This document shows positions 33,845-45,648 of a stretch of DNA of 64,000 nt, one piece after another. The stretch lies in NCBI GenBank assembly GCA_002286715.1, contig NSJX01000076.1:30894-94893 (forward strand), written 5' to 3'. Position numbers and translations under genes: made by a program. Position 1 is the first letter of the stretch. Every line of letters starts with the position of its first letter. The notes beneath the pieces are model-generated. The model saw only the letters and a program-made list of their open reading frames with translations. It made no database searches and was not told where the DNA came from. The stretch comes from Dentipellis sp. KUC8613 (taxonomy: Eukaryota; Basidiomycota; Agaricomycetes; Russulales; Hericiaceae).

Positions 33845-34910
33845 TTTCGTTGAGGTGCGCGGGAGGTTCGGGGTAGACAAGGTTCGGGTGGGGGTGGGAT
33901 GAGATGGGGGGTTTCCGGGAGGGTAGAGTACAGACAGCTAGGACAGGGTGTGTACAAGTTCAAGAATCAAAAGAGGGTGACTGGTGAAAAGAGCGAATAT
34001 ATGTGCGTCAGTCAGTCAGTCAGAAGGAAAGAGAAAAGGAAGGGAAGAGGAAGCGCTGCAGCGGGCAAGATGGCGAAGCCGGTCGCGCGCTCGCAGCGCG
34101 CCCTTAAGTATATCGCACGACAGCCCCCGGACGGGTCCGACATCATTATCAGCATCACGCATGGAATGTCCAGTACGTGCCGTCGGACGGGCCAGTAGTG
34201 TGTGCGTCTGCTGCGAAGTTCTTGCGCCCATGTGCTTGAGGGACGGCCCTCGGGGTGGCGTAGAGATGGCGACTGCCTTCCTGGATCAATCAGCGAAATT
34301 GGGCTTGGGAATGGCTGGAGATAGGGCGAGGAGGGGTAGCGGGCTTTCAGTTGGTATATATATTGGACAGTACTTGCGGGGTAATGCTCGTTCTCGCTTG
34401 GAGCGAGTGATAGAATTGGGGCTCAGGGCTGATGTCGGAGGGACAATTCCAAACCGGCGCTGTGGAAAGACCGTTTTCATGTGCGACGGGACTCTTGCAG
34501 TTGTGAGCGCTGCAAACGGCTACGTGTATATTTGGAACCTGCGAAACGATAGTCGGATCTGTCAAAGCCTGTCTGCTTCTCGAGTATATCAATAAGTATA
34601 CGGAGGAAGCGGCGAAGACGTCGAGGTGTAAATCCAGGGAGATACATTCAAGAGCACCTGTCGGATACATCAGATCGTCTGATAGCTGTCATGTCGAGTT
34701 GCTCAAAGTCCGTGATCGTGAGGACGCACGGACCCATCTGTTCATTTCAGCAGTCGAGGATGACGAACACGAAAGTGCCCTGGAATGATGTGCGACATGA
34801 GACGCGCTGGCGCTCGGTACAGCGCCGCTTCGGATGGCCCGGTGGATGGATTAAGTAGAAATAGCATTAGAAACAGACCCTCTACGCGATCCAAGACACA
34901 GCTTGCCAGT
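33845..34910. other. No supported gene
   Basis: A plus-strand frame of about 200 codons (33984-34595) exists but has no family motif and begins in a gtcagtcagtcag microsatellite. I treat it as chance. Confidence 0.4.
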
Positions 34911-35614
34911 CTAGACACGCGACTGAGCATTTCCCCTGTGAGCCAAATCCACATCAGTTCAAAAATCTTCTCCAAAAAAGCCACAAACGCGCACCTATTA
35001 ACCATCGCAACCTCATGCACCCTCCTCTTCGCGTCCAGCACACTGCTACTGCCCTGCAACACCGCAATAACCTCGCGCGCCATGCGCTCCTCGACCGTCT
35101 GCCCGCTCTTCGACTTGCTCGCCTTCAGGATCCAGTCCACCGCGAACCGCACGCGCTGCTTCTCCTTGAGCGCGACGGGCCGCACGACCGTCTTGCCACC
35201 GTGCTTGTGCGAGATGCTGCGCACCGCCGGCGCCGCCGCGCGTACGGCCTCGCGCAGGATCGGCAGCGGCGCCTGCCGCGTGAACGTGTGCAGCCACAAC
35301 AGCATGCGCGAGACGGTGCGCTGTGCGCGCTTGCGCTTCCCGTTGAACTGCATGAAGTCGGTGATGTACTGCAGCAGCGGGTCTTCTGCTGGCGGGATGT
35401 CGAGCAGCGGCGGCTGACCAGTGCGTGGGTTGATAGCGAGCCCGCGCGGCGGGTCGGCGAGGACGGGGCGGCGGTACACGGGCGCAATGTTGATGGTGAC
35501 TTCGGATGAGGGTATGGAGGAGGAAGAGGGCTGCGGTGGGGGAGTTGCTGTCGACAGAGGCCGGGCAAAAGTGAGCAGCGACCTGCGGCCGACCTGGCGG
35601 AGAGGCGACAGCAT
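34911..35614 (-). CDS. RSM7: Mitochondrial small-subunit ribosomal protein uS7m
   Basis: Exons complement of 34911-34935 and 34995-35614 give 214 residues. The N-terminus (MLSPLRQVGRRSLLTFARPL) is a mitochondrial presequence. The S7 core reads NGKRKRAQRTVSRML, LREAVRAAAPAVRS, GGKTVVRPVALKEKQR, RFAVDWIL and ERMAREVIAVL, then DAKRRVHEVAMVNRGNAQ. The last intron leaves a 25-nt final exon coding GNAQSRV; without it the frame runs on with unrelated sequence. uS7 binds the 3' major domain of 15S rRNA at the head of the small subunit and contacts mRNA near the E site. A single-copy housekeeping gene. Confidence 0.93.
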
Positions 35615-36166
35615 TTTGTGCACGTTCTGTAGGTAAAATAAAGCGTAAGTTTGTCTTGTTGGAACTTTGCAAGATGAAAGACGAACGGAGAGGTGGACGC
35701 TAGGAGGTGAGCCGAAGAGTCTCGTCAAGACGCGCGCTTCGGGGTCTCGGCTTGCAATTTCGGGCTGACGCGGACCTTTGCCACCGCCGCCGCCTCGGCC
35801 TTCTCATGAACGAATCGCTCGCCAGTCATGAGTTGTTTGAGTTCTATGCGTATCCTCTTTATACTTCAGGCTCGCACAAATCCAACACCAGCATTGCCTC
35901 CAACCCGGCCACAACTAATATTCGTCCAAATATCCATCAAGCAGCCGGTATAATCGAAATACATGCCGACATTGGCAAAACGAGCTGGAAGAGAGCACCG
36001 TGCATCTGTGACTAGGACTCGGTCTCGTTGCCCCTCATATCAGGTGCTGCATGTATCCAGACTGCAATCCCCGTCCTCTATGGTCGTCCTCTGTCCGACC
36101 GTGAGGTAAATATTAATCTCCTTGTGCAGGTATCGAAACCATCATCACCCTTCTCGGCCAGGAAGG
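35615..36166. other. Intergenic
   Basis: Upstream region of uS7m and 3' flank of the next minus-strand gene. No feature seen. Confidence 0.45.
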
Positions 36167-36946
36167 TCAGCGACCCTCTAGGTAGAGTATCAAATCGTCC
36201 TCCATGAGCGAAGCCATGCATCCACTCAGTGGCGCTGGCGTCTCGACTCTATTGCAAGCCCAGAGCGAACGAATGTCGAGCGTTCCCCACCCAAGCGTCG
36301 GTCTCTCAGGCTCTCTGTCGAATGCGCGAGTATTCTCTACGCCCCTGGCATGTATCTGTGCGTTTTCCTGCTCTTCTTCGCTCTGGCACTCCCGCACAGC
36401 GGCCGCCTGGAGCTCCTCTATGACGCGTCGGACCTGGAGGTCCGGATGCACAGGCTTCGGCGACATGATGGGCATGTCGCCGGAGTACTGGCGGGTGGCG
36501 GCGAAGACGTCCCGGTGCGCGTCATGCGGCCTGAGGGCGTACGGCGCGTCGACTGCATGGTCGACGCCGAAGATGAAAGGCCGCTGGTCGTGGCTGGTCC
36601 AGACGGGGCTCGGAGTGCGGAGAGAGTGCGGCGACTGGGGGTCCGACTCGGTGTCGGATTGGTGCACCGACGGCGGAAGAGGGATGCGGGGGAGGGTATG
36701 CATATCCTCTAGGACGACGGGCTGCTTGAGTGTAGTGGACTCGTATTCAGACGGACCAGTCTTCCTCTAAGATTTCGGGTGAGTCCCATTCCTCTCGCCA
36801 GAAGCGGACAATATGCTCACCTCTGCAACAGTCAATGCCACACCTTCTCTAGGGGATGCCTCGCTTCGCGGGATCCCCCGCTCCAAACAGACCGCGCGCT
36901 GACGTGCAGCGCGGGATAGGAACGACGGGAGGAAGCTGAGGACCAT
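36167..36946 (-). CDS. Uncharacterised protein, 'LGWGTLDIRSLW' family, copy A
   Basis: Exons complement of 36167-36766 and 36821-36946 give 241 residues. It is not a family I can name. It shares three blocks with the gene at 41314-42116: an N-terminal FLPSFLSRAARQR, a central SLRTPSP...PFIFG, and a C-terminal RPTLGWGTLDIRSLW followed by CMASLMEDDLILYLEGR. The middle is Pro/Ser-rich and probably disordered. The intron sits at the same place in both copies, between the helix-like N-terminus and the disordered part. The start is uncertain: homology suggests about 30 more residues, but an upstream in-frame stop prevents it, so this copy may have lost its true 5' end. Confidence 0.55.
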
Positions 36947-38011
36947 TTCTGCGAAGAGTCGGAGCGGTACGACGCGGTGAGTGACGGGGAGGACCAATGT
37001 GAGCGGGGAGATTCAGGAAGTAAGGCGTAGGAGCCTTCCAGTGCTGCTCTTTTATCACGGAGGCACGTCCATTGTCTTTGTGGCCGGTGGCACCGACCTG
37101 CGGTGGCATGGGCAATCGGTGGCATGCTCCTCGTTTATTTCTTTTTTAGGCGATGTGGACAGGCTCGGACGCCTTCTGAGATCCATCCTCAGCAAAAAGT
37201 GGCCTCTCCGGGTGGTATATGAGCGGCATAGGTCGCTTTAAGAAAATTGTCGATTTCTCCCTGACAGCCTCTCGAAACGCCTCTTTGACGAATATCTAGG
37301 CATGGGTGTGGCATCCTCGGTGCCGGAAAGCGCCGAACCGTACGTCCACTCTTCGAAGCGCCCCTCATGCGTCCATCTTGAGCAATCCTCTCTCGTTGCT
37401 GAGCGCTGAGCCGCGCTATGTGCTGATATCCGAAATTGGTGCAGGTAGGATCTAGAGAATCCAAACGTTCTGTACTCGGTAACTTCCGCTGCATTGATTT
37501 CAATGCTACTCCGAGCCATAGTCGCTTCCTGCCAACGCGCCAGTCTATCGTCTTTGTCCAAGCGGACGAGTGGCCTCGGAGAGCGTAGATTCACATGTCA
37601 AGGTACGGCAAGAAAAATCCCAATTCTCATTTACCTGGGAAGCTCAGTACCGTCTTTGTCGAACGTCGACGCGGAATTTGATCCCACCAAGGCCACCGTG
37701 CGATCCCCGTCCCCACCCAGCGATGTGTGCCGAAGGGCACCATTCTCGATGTGCCATCGAGCATATGCACTCAACACGCACTAACTGCACGCCTCTTTCC
37801 CGAACGGCCAAGCGCTGCTCTTCCACACTCCATCGTGAATCATGATTATCTGCGAAAGCTTCGTTAGTATTATAGCTGTTGCAGAACCTGGGTTGCATCC
37901 TCAAAGTGAGCAATACTATGAGCCATTTTCTCAAATTACAAGTAGTCGAGGATTAGACGATTGTACACCGTGCCTATCTCTGTCTGACCATATCCTACTG
38001 AAAACATCTCT
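36947..38011. other. No supported gene
   Basis: Minus frames of 96-118 codons (37238-37594, 37644-37934) have no recognised motif and no paralogue in the window. Confidence 0.4.
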
Positions 38012-38434
38012 TCATTCCGAGCCCTCTGTGTGCACCGACACTTGCAGGTTAACCACCTCCGTTCCGAAGACATATGCCCAAAACTTCACCTCCTTCTCGT
38101 TGACCGGAGCGATATTGATGAGATCGCTGGATATGCCATTCTTCGCCGCCCTTGCCGAAAGAGCACGTAACTGATAATCCATGATTTCGGCAACGAGAAT
38201 AGGTTGAGCATTCTCGTACGCGTATCCCGTTGGGCTACACATCTGCATGGGGATCGAGCGCAGTGTGTCGGGATTGACATTGAGATCCTGGGCGACAGTC
38301 TCGATGTTGGGGTAGTGACCGCCGAGGTAGATGTAACGAGGAATAGGTTCGCGCTTTGGGGGAGGGCCTTTGAGACTTCGGAAGGATGCCGCGAGAGGAC
38401 CTTCACCAGAATCAAATAATTTCGGGTGTTCCAT
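38012..38434 (-). pseudogene. Uncharacterised family 2, N-terminal part only
   Basis: A 140-codon frame from a true ATG, homologous to the first 120 residues of the longer frame at 38879-40414. Shared order: GGHYPNIETVAQDLNVNP, then MQMCSPTGYAYENAQP, VAEIMDYQLRAL and YVFGTEVVNL, matching CGHYSKIARLARDLSVSP, LPLCSPLGTPYFDTEP, VAEVTDIQLGRL and YVFGTDVINL. It then ends, whereas the other copy continues for nearly 400 residues. It may be a truncated copy or a short functional form. A donor-like GT follows VNLQ but I could find no continuing exon. Confidence 0.5.
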
Positions 38435-38878
38435 GTGGGGTAGAACGGAAAGATAGTATAGAGGAGCGAGAGGAGAAGTTTAGGCAATAAGATCGACGGG
38501 CAGGTGTGGCGGCTAGTGTCGGTGGAGCAACCACTAGTTATATACCCACCATCACGACTGAGTTTGAACCCGGTTGCTCAGCAGTGTAAGAAAATCTTTG
38601 AGCTGCTGCCGCTAGAAACTCAGCAAGCCATCGCCTTGACTGCATTGTCTCCCCCCCTCCTTTTCCTTCGAATGTTAGTTGGAAAGCATTATAGAGCCTC
38701 AGAGCTGTTAAATTGATACGTCCTGATATGCCTAACGCACATATGATGTATGGAACGTAAACACAAATAAATCAAATGTCTTGATTTCCCCAGAATACAA
38801 TTAACTTTACACGTATGCGTTTAATTCATCACCGTATCTGTGATTCATCTGCGAGCGAATTGCGAATATAACCGGGAC

Positions 38879-40414
38879 TCATCTCAGAGGCGCCGGGTCA
38901 GGCGGAAGCAGAGCGCCATCAAGAGCGACAAGAGCAAACGAGGCAGCCTCTGCGCTCGCCGCGACCGCCTTTCTCGCAAACTCCAAGCTACCCTGATACT
39001 CGCCAAGACGGCGATCAACAGGGCGGATAGCGAAGCGGAGCTTTCTAGCCCACGCAGTGTCCGCGACCAAGGCCCCCGAGGTGCCTTCTTCCGAAATGTT
39101 GCTCAGATGGCGGTGGAACCAAAATTCTGCAGCCTCAGACCACTCGCCGGTACACATGAGCGAGCTCTCCCAGACGTCTAGGCTGGGCCATATAGAACCC
39201 GAAGGTGTCCAACCAGTCAGAATAGAATTCTCTTCTTCCGAAGTCGAGTCGCCGATACTCGGGATTGGGATGTCGGACGCACTGCCGCAACCGTAGTAGG
39301 AGGCCGAAATCGATGGGCCGTCGAGAACCGACATGCGGAGGTCCGACGTACCGAACTCGATGGCAAGGCGCCACGCGAGGCCTCCTCGCAGGAGCCATTG
39401 GCGCGCATGTGGACGCCAGAGGACCGATTCGACGGCAGCTTTGTAGCGAGCAAAGGTCGCGCCTTCCGGGCCTGCCCACCACTCTCGGAGAGGAGCCGGC
39501 CGTAAATGTTGGGGAAGGCGCAAAGGCGCGGCTAGCGGCGTGTACGGGACGCGCCACGCGAATGCGACGCCTCGGGAGAGGAACCAGGGAATGATGCTGC
39601 AGAGTGTATCTTGTGGATGCGTTCGAGGAGGCAGATAAATGTAGCCTACCATGTTCACGGCCGAGATCGGTACGAACCGGATCGGCAAGCCTAGGGAACG
39701 TAAAGTTGGGGGTTCGAGAGGAGAAACAAGGCGGATGGGATCGGTGGTCGACATGCCAGCGGGACTCCCGCTTGATGTAGACTTTGGATGATTGATAGAG
39801 GTAGAGACAGGCTGGATGTGTGTCGTGTGAGTGGCCTGTGATGAGAGAGGGGCCACGATAGAGATTGGAGTGACTGGCGCCGGTAATTTTGCCGGATGAG
39901 GGGGCGATGGTGTAGAGGATAAGGCGAGTGGTACGGAGAGCGACGACTGAATATCGTCAACATCTAAGAAAGATGATACGCGTTTCAGCATAGTAGCCAT
40001 TTCGGAAGTGAAGGAACACATCGGAATACTTATTGCCAAGTTGATCACGTCCGTCCCAAAAACATACACTTCGTATGTCGTATCTTCGTCGTCGGGCGAC
40101 AGGACAATGATGATCCCTTAAGACAACAGAGCCCGCTTCATCGCAACGAGCAATAGTCGTCCAAGCTGGATATCGGTAACTTCGGCGACGGGAACGGGCT
40201 CGGTATCGAAGTAGGGAGTGCCCAATGGGGAACATAGTGGGAGGGAGGGCTGGCTCAGCAACCCCGGGCTTACAGATAGATCCCGTGCCAATCTTGCTAT
40301 TTTCGAGTAGTGGCCACAGATGCATACACGCATCGTCGTCGTCGGTGTCTTGAGAGGGGAAAAAGTTGCTGAAGTGAAAGAACCAATCCGTGAGTTTGGC
40401 CAGCGAACTGCCAT
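38879..40414 (-). pseudogene. Uncharacterised family 2, long copy with an in-frame TAA
   Basis: A continuous frame of 512 codons on the minus strand with one stop, TAA at 40118-40120 (codon 99). It lies inside a region conserved with the 38012 copy (VAMKRALLS-stop-GIIIVLSPDDE). Downstream are a Pro/Ser/Thr-rich linker, then WFLSRGVAFAWRVPYTPLA, LREWWAGPEGATFARYKAAV, LWRPHARQWLLRGGLAWRLA and a C-terminal Ala-rich segment. Such RGG(L/I)-WRLA proteins are, to my recollection, common unnamed proteins of mushrooms. The stop is one base from CAA. No intron of acceptable size removes it. It is either a fresh pseudogene or a read error. Confidence 0.55.
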
Positions 40415-41313
40415 GGCGTTGTACCAGCGATGTCGCGCTCGCTTTTGACAGGTGACAGAGCTCGAGAAATTTAGAGACGCTACGAAAGGCAGGAGGCAGG
40501 CTGCTGCAGGGACGCAATGGCGAGTTCAATGGAACCTGGGAGAGGTCACGAACGGGCGCCAAATTGCTCCAGGTAGTCGGCCATTCCCGAGTATTGGTCC
40601 CGGCGGCGCACGTTCGGATCATCGGGCGCCTCGCGAAATTTGTGCATGATGTTCTGCAGCTCTACGCACAGCGTGAGCTTTATGTCCCTGCACAATTTCG
40701 CCTCCATGGTATGCCCGCTGATCTCTTTTCCGTGCTCACTACTCACTCCATGCATTGGATCTGCAGGCTAGCATTTGGGTAGATGGGCACTGTCCCCGTA
40801 CATTACTGTATTCTCTTCTCACTCATTTACCCTTTGTTCTCCTGTTTGTGACAATAAATTGGATGAGAAGTGGGTGCTCCGCGATATGGCAATGCGCCGT
40901 GTCATGTGGCGCGGATAGGGCTGTTCCTCAATGGGACCTCCCCCGAATTTAAACTCCTCCTCCTCCTCCTCCTATGGGGGAGGCTGAGCTCGTCTCTAGA
41001 CTCTTGACTTCGAGCTCAAGTCTCTCAAGGCTCGGATCAGCTTACACGAATTGAAACCAGAAGAGAGCTGCGATAAATTGGGAAGAATCTAGAAACTGGT
41101 CGATGCCACCATTATATAGAGCTGCAGAGAACCGAAAGGACTCAAGGGAGCACGTAGAATCGTTTACAACGCGGACAGTGCAAGGCAAGTCTTTTTCAAG
41201 TGTTCTCTATTCTGACCTCTACATACCTCTCTCAGTGGTACACGTCAAGTGTATACTGTGGCTTCTGCTATATACAGGCTATTTCGGCACCAGCTGAAAC
41301 ATAGCCTGGCTTG
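40415..41313. other. No supported gene
   Basis: Upstream of the long family-2 frame. It has a minus frame of 69 codons around 40546-40755 that could be a lost 5' exon, but I could not join it. A short cctcctcctcct microsatellite lies near 40960. Confidence 0.35.
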
Positions 41314-42116
41314 TCAGCGGTCCTGCAGATACACGATCAAGTCGTCTTCCATGAGCGACGCCATACAAGTACTCGGCGGATTCGGAGGCTCGTTCCAGAG
41401 CGAGCGGATATCCAGCGTTCCCCACCCCAACGTCGGCCGCTGCGCATCATAGGCTTCGTCACCCCATTCGAGTGCGGTTTGCACTGGCACCTCTTTTCGT
41501 AGATCGTGAGCCTCTAGCGCTGGCATCGCGCTCGATTCTACGATGCACACAGCCTTGGATCCATTCCAGGGCTGGGATCTCGGGTTTATAGGACTGAGGT
41601 CTTCGCGGAAAGCATGCGAAGGGTTTGCAACCTCTTGGTCGGGACGGAAAATGAACGGCTGGGTCTGAGACCCTGTGTCGGTGACGGTGAGAATGGGACT
41701 AGGTGTGCGGAGGAGGGAATGGAGGTCGGAGTCCGTGGCGGATGCGGTTGTGGTTAAGTCAGCGTCATAGTTGAGACTGACATCTTCAGAGAGCGTAGAT
41801 GCCGACTCCGGATACCCGGCCTAATGTACGTTGAGCCGTGTCCGCCTCTTTAGAAATTCGTAGCAATGCTTACCTCCTGATCTGCGACCTTCGGTCTCGT
41901 GGATGAAGCATCGTTTGCAGTCGAGCAAGTGCTAGCGCTATGTCTTGCATTCAAGTTGTCCCGCAACTTCCTGCGCTCTGCAGCACGGGATAAGAAGGTT
42001 GGAAAGAAATCGCGGACCATGGCGTAGATGAGCGATGGGCGGTCTCTTGAGGACGGCGATTCGCTTGATGGGTGGAGAGATCGGAAGCTAGAGAGTTTCT
42101 TATATTTTGGAGGCAT
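41314..42116 (-). CDS. Uncharacterised protein, 'LGWGTLDIRSLW' family, copy B
   Basis: Exons complement of 41314-41820 and 41874-42116 give 249 residues, starting MPPKYKKLSSFRSLHPSSES. The N-terminal block (YAMVRDFFPTFLSRAAERRK) is basic and probably helical. The middle is Ser/Pro/Thr-rich with LLRTPSPILTV and PFIFRPD. The C-terminus is RPTLGWGTLDIRSLW, then CMASLMEDDLIVYLQDR. Against copy A the two ends are well conserved and the middle is not, which is what one expects of a real protein under selection. No domain, signal peptide or membrane segment. Function unknown. Confidence 0.6.
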
Positions 42117-43281
42117 TTCACACTCTACATGTTGACGACGAGTGGCATCTGAAAGTCAGTGGCAGGTACATCTAGTGACATACTCATTGCCTGACAGCAG
42201 CGACATCGAGCCACCAGCTGTCCTTGCGCTGACAATCCCGCTTCCGCATCGTAAACGAACAACGCATCCCGCGTCTCTTTCCAGGCGCTGCCACCTCAAT
42301 GGCTAATGACCTACGATCTTTCGGCTCTTTTGCAATGAGTCTGCATAGGAAACCGAAGGCAATGTATGATGTGTCCTCCAAGGCGCTTTCGTGGTAGGCG
42401 ATTGGGGTGCGCTTTTGTTCCTCCCTTTTTGAGATAATTCAGTGGTCTCTTGAACCACCTTGAGACATCCATTTTAGTCATGCCACAATTCATGCATGTA
42501 GGAAACGGTGGAAGCAGCATTTTCGCTTTATTCACGTCCGTCGAAATCGAACTCATTATGGGCTTCAGAGCCTTGGACGTTCTGTCTTTCTGGATAGGCT
42601 GCGGCACCAGCGTCAGCCCAAACGCGTGGTAGATTCTCCCAAGGATCGGTCAGTAGAAGTAGGACGAAGAAAAATAATGTACATTGCTGGGTACCTTATT
42701 CGAGTATGAGATGCAACACCTACAAACTACTTCCATCCCATGAGGTCTACATGCGATACACGCCAAAGCCCTTCGCATCGGCCCGGTCCGACCAGATACA
42801 GATCTCGCGCAGGCTCTCTGTCGACCGCCTAGTCACGCTCACTAACCTAGTTCAAGACATTTATACATATTCGAGGAAGGCGTCTGCGAAGGGGATGACG
42901 TGCGGATCTAATGCATTACCGATGAAAGAGGGAGTAAGCAGAATGGAATGTAATCTGCATAAAGAGGACGAGTAATGACCCCCCGGCCTGACCATGAAGT
43001 AGCTTCCGCACTAAGGTCTTCTGGGCCGGAAACCATGTACGGTATACACTCGGTCGAAAACGACACACCTGCTGGATCCAACGCAACATCTCATCTGTCC
43101 TGATCTATGTGCCACACCAAGATGGTCGATTTTGCAGCACTAGCAAGGGTTCCAAACGCGTGATGCATCCTCCCAATGATCGGTCAGTTGAAGTAGGATG
43201 GAAAAAAGATGATGTACATTGCTGGGTAACTTAATTCAGTATGAGATGCATCGTCCCCGAAGACCGTCCATCCCATGAAGT
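42117..43281. other. No supported gene; decayed coding remnants and duplicated MCC 3' end
   Basis: On the minus strand at 42184-42430 a frame reads SALEDTSYIAFGFLCRLIAK and WWLDVAAVRQ. At 42450-42607 another reads CMNCGMTKMDVSRWFKRPL. They look like pieces of coding sequence but do not join. 42618-42780 duplicates 43152-43315. Confidence 0.4.
42618..42780 (-). repeat. Duplicate of the 3' end of the MCC-beta gene
   Basis: About 160 bp matches 43152-43315: caaacgcgtg, ctccca.gatcggtcagt, gtacattgctgggta, gtatgagatgca, then tctacatgcgatacacgcca. The match includes the last coding codons and stop of MCC beta. It ends abruptly at 42780, inside what would be the last exon. Confidence 0.7.
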
Positions 43282-45648
43282 CTACATGCGATACACGCCA
43301 AAGCCCTTCGCATCGCCATCCCACGTAGTCCCTGCTGCTGCACGCCCCGCCGAGCCGCGCTGACGCGCCGCCAGCGCAAGCCCGAGGCCAACGACGTCGC
43401 GAGTATCCGTCGGCTTGATGATACCGTCATCCCACAGGCGCGCAGTGGCGTAGAGCGAAGTCGATTGCGCCTCGATTTCTGCCTTCAAGGAGTTGTGTTG
43501 CGACGGGTCACTGTAGGCCAAGGATTCAGCGAGGGTAGAAGTTTGATAGAAAAATCAGGTGACGTACCGGGAAACGGTTTGCATGACCTGCGACAGCTGC
43601 CCCGAGCCCATGACGGATACTTTCGCGTTCTAAAAATCGTGAGCTGCAAGCTTCGACTGAACTAAAAGATTACGAACCGGCCACATCCAAAGGAAGCGCG
43701 GAGAGTACTGAAGAGGTTCGGTCAGAACTCATCATGTGCAGAATAACACATGTTACGCACAGCACGGCCCGCCATACCTAAGTGCCATAAATCAGACGAC
43801 CATCACAAATGAAGCTGAGCGGCACATACCATAGTTCCCCGCACCAAAGCTCCCTCCCACAATCACCGTCAGTTTCGGCACGTCTGCGCACGCGACGGCT
43901 CTGACCATCTTCGCGCCGTCCTTCGCGATGCCCCCTTTCTCCGCCTTGGAACCGACCATGTAGCCGGTGACATTCACGAGGAAGAGCAGCGGGATCTGCC
44001 GCTGCGAACACAGCTGGATGAAGTGCGTCGCCTTGAGCGCGGAGGGCGAGAACAGGATGCCGTTATTTGCGACGATGCCCACGGGGTAGCCGTGTATATT
44101 GGCAAAGCCCTGCATTTGGATCGTTACGGATGCTGCATAGGTGGACAGATGATCAAGGGGACGTACGGTGATCATGGTGGTGCCGTATTCTTTTTTGAAT
44201 TCCCGGAACCGACTACCGTCGACGACTCGTGCGATGACATCTCGCATATCGAAGGCCTGACGCTGGTCAGTGCCGACAATACCGTGGAGTTCGGATGCGG
44301 GATACAATGGATTTTCTGGTTTGGCAGGAGGCTTTCGAGCTATCAACTATTATGTTCCAATCGAAGTCGACGCAAAGACTCACTGGCACTTCTCTGCTCC
44401 CGGCCTGTCCCAAGTCGCCGATGATCCCTCGCGCAATGGCAAGCGCATGCTCATCATCTCGCGCCAGATGGTCTGTGACACCACTCTCGCTGGAGTGCAT
44501 CTGCCCGCCACCAAGCGTCTCATCGTCGACTTCTTCTCCTGTCGCGGCTTTCACCAGGGGCGGCCCCGCAAGGAAGATCCGGCCCTGCTCGCGGACGATG
44601 ATGTTCTCATCCGCCATGGCAGGAACATACGCACCACCTACACGGCGGTCACTCTCACGCAAGGTGCGAAATTAATTGTTCGTAGGCACGCACCTGCGAC
44701 GGATATCCCGTGCACGACGGCTATCTGAGGTATACCGAGCGCGGACATTTGCGCCTGGACAGCGCGTCAGAATGGCATGAAAGACACGACTGTCAGCTCT
44801 CATCAACACACCATATTGTAGAAAATTCGCCCGAAGTGCTCTTTGTCTGGGAAGACCTGTGTGGTGGTGGTGGATATTCGAATGAAGCCATGTCAGAAGG
44901 CACATTTGACACTGACATTTGCCTGATGCGGGAGCGCGGCTCCGCCAGATTCCACTGCAAGACGCCATATGAGAGAAGAAATGTCAATTTCGTCGAGGTA
45001 CGCACCGAGGTACACGCATGGCAGGCCATGCTCCCGCGCGATCTCCTGCGCTCGAAGGTGTTTCTTGACCTGGATGGCGGGTCAGCATTGCAGCGCATTG
45101 ACGCGACAAGGCGAGGCAAGTGGCGATGCATGCATACTGTGAGGGGATAATATGATCCACCCTTGACGGTTGCGTCATTCACGACGACCACGCACTCGCG
45201 GCCTGAGATCCGGCCTATTCCAGTGATGATGCCGGCGCCGGGTACGCCTTCGGGATAGACATCGTGTGCAGCCAATGCAGATAGCTCGAGGAATGGCGTA
45301 TGGGGGTCCAGGAGAAGCGCGAGCCTGGGCAGGGATGGATCAGTCTCTTAAGCTTGCAGAGATAACGACCATGTGGGCACCGACCGACCTTTCACGAGGA
45401 AGCTTCTTACCCTTGCTTCGCATGCGCTCGGCCGCCTTCGCGCCGCCCCCGAGCCTCGCAGAAGCCATCTTGGCCTCGACATCGGCCACAAGCTCGTCCA
45501 TGGCCTTTGCCTTTGCTTGGAACTCCGGGGCCAACGGGGAGATGAGCGAGGGCAGAACGGATGCATGGTATGTTCTCCGCGCTGCCCTGAAGCGCGTTTC
45601 TGCGCGCGAGAGAGCAGTTCTTGCTGTACGGTAAACCGAGGACTTCAT
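43282..45648 (-). CDS. MCCB: 3-methylcrotonyl-CoA carboxylase beta subunit, mitochondrial
   Basis: Thirteen exons give 563 residues in phase: complement of 43282-43510, 43568-43629, 43678-43707, 43761-43777, 43830-44109, 44167-44331, 44384-44637, 44694-44754, 44812-44856, 44917-44954, 45006-45069, 45138-45324 and 45389-45648. This carboxyltransferase subunit moves CO2 from biotin to 3-methylcrotonyl-CoA in leucine breakdown. The basic N-terminus ([20 protein letters not shown]) is a mitochondrial presequence. Crotonase-fold signatures: [79 protein letters not shown] and [20 protein letters not shown]. It contains a 17-nt exon. The intron before [11 protein letters not shown] uses a weaker AAAG acceptor, the least certain junction. 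The last ~40 residues end in KGFGVYRM. Confidence 0.92.

Noticed and set aside
33984..34595. 203-codon plus-strand frame with a WD-like ending
   Set aside because: Starts in a microsatellite, has no splice partner and no convincing domain.
42311..42607. Homeodomain-like WFKRPLNYL peptide
   Set aside because: No helix-3 WFxNxR pattern and no continuation; too short to call a mating-type homeodomain gene.
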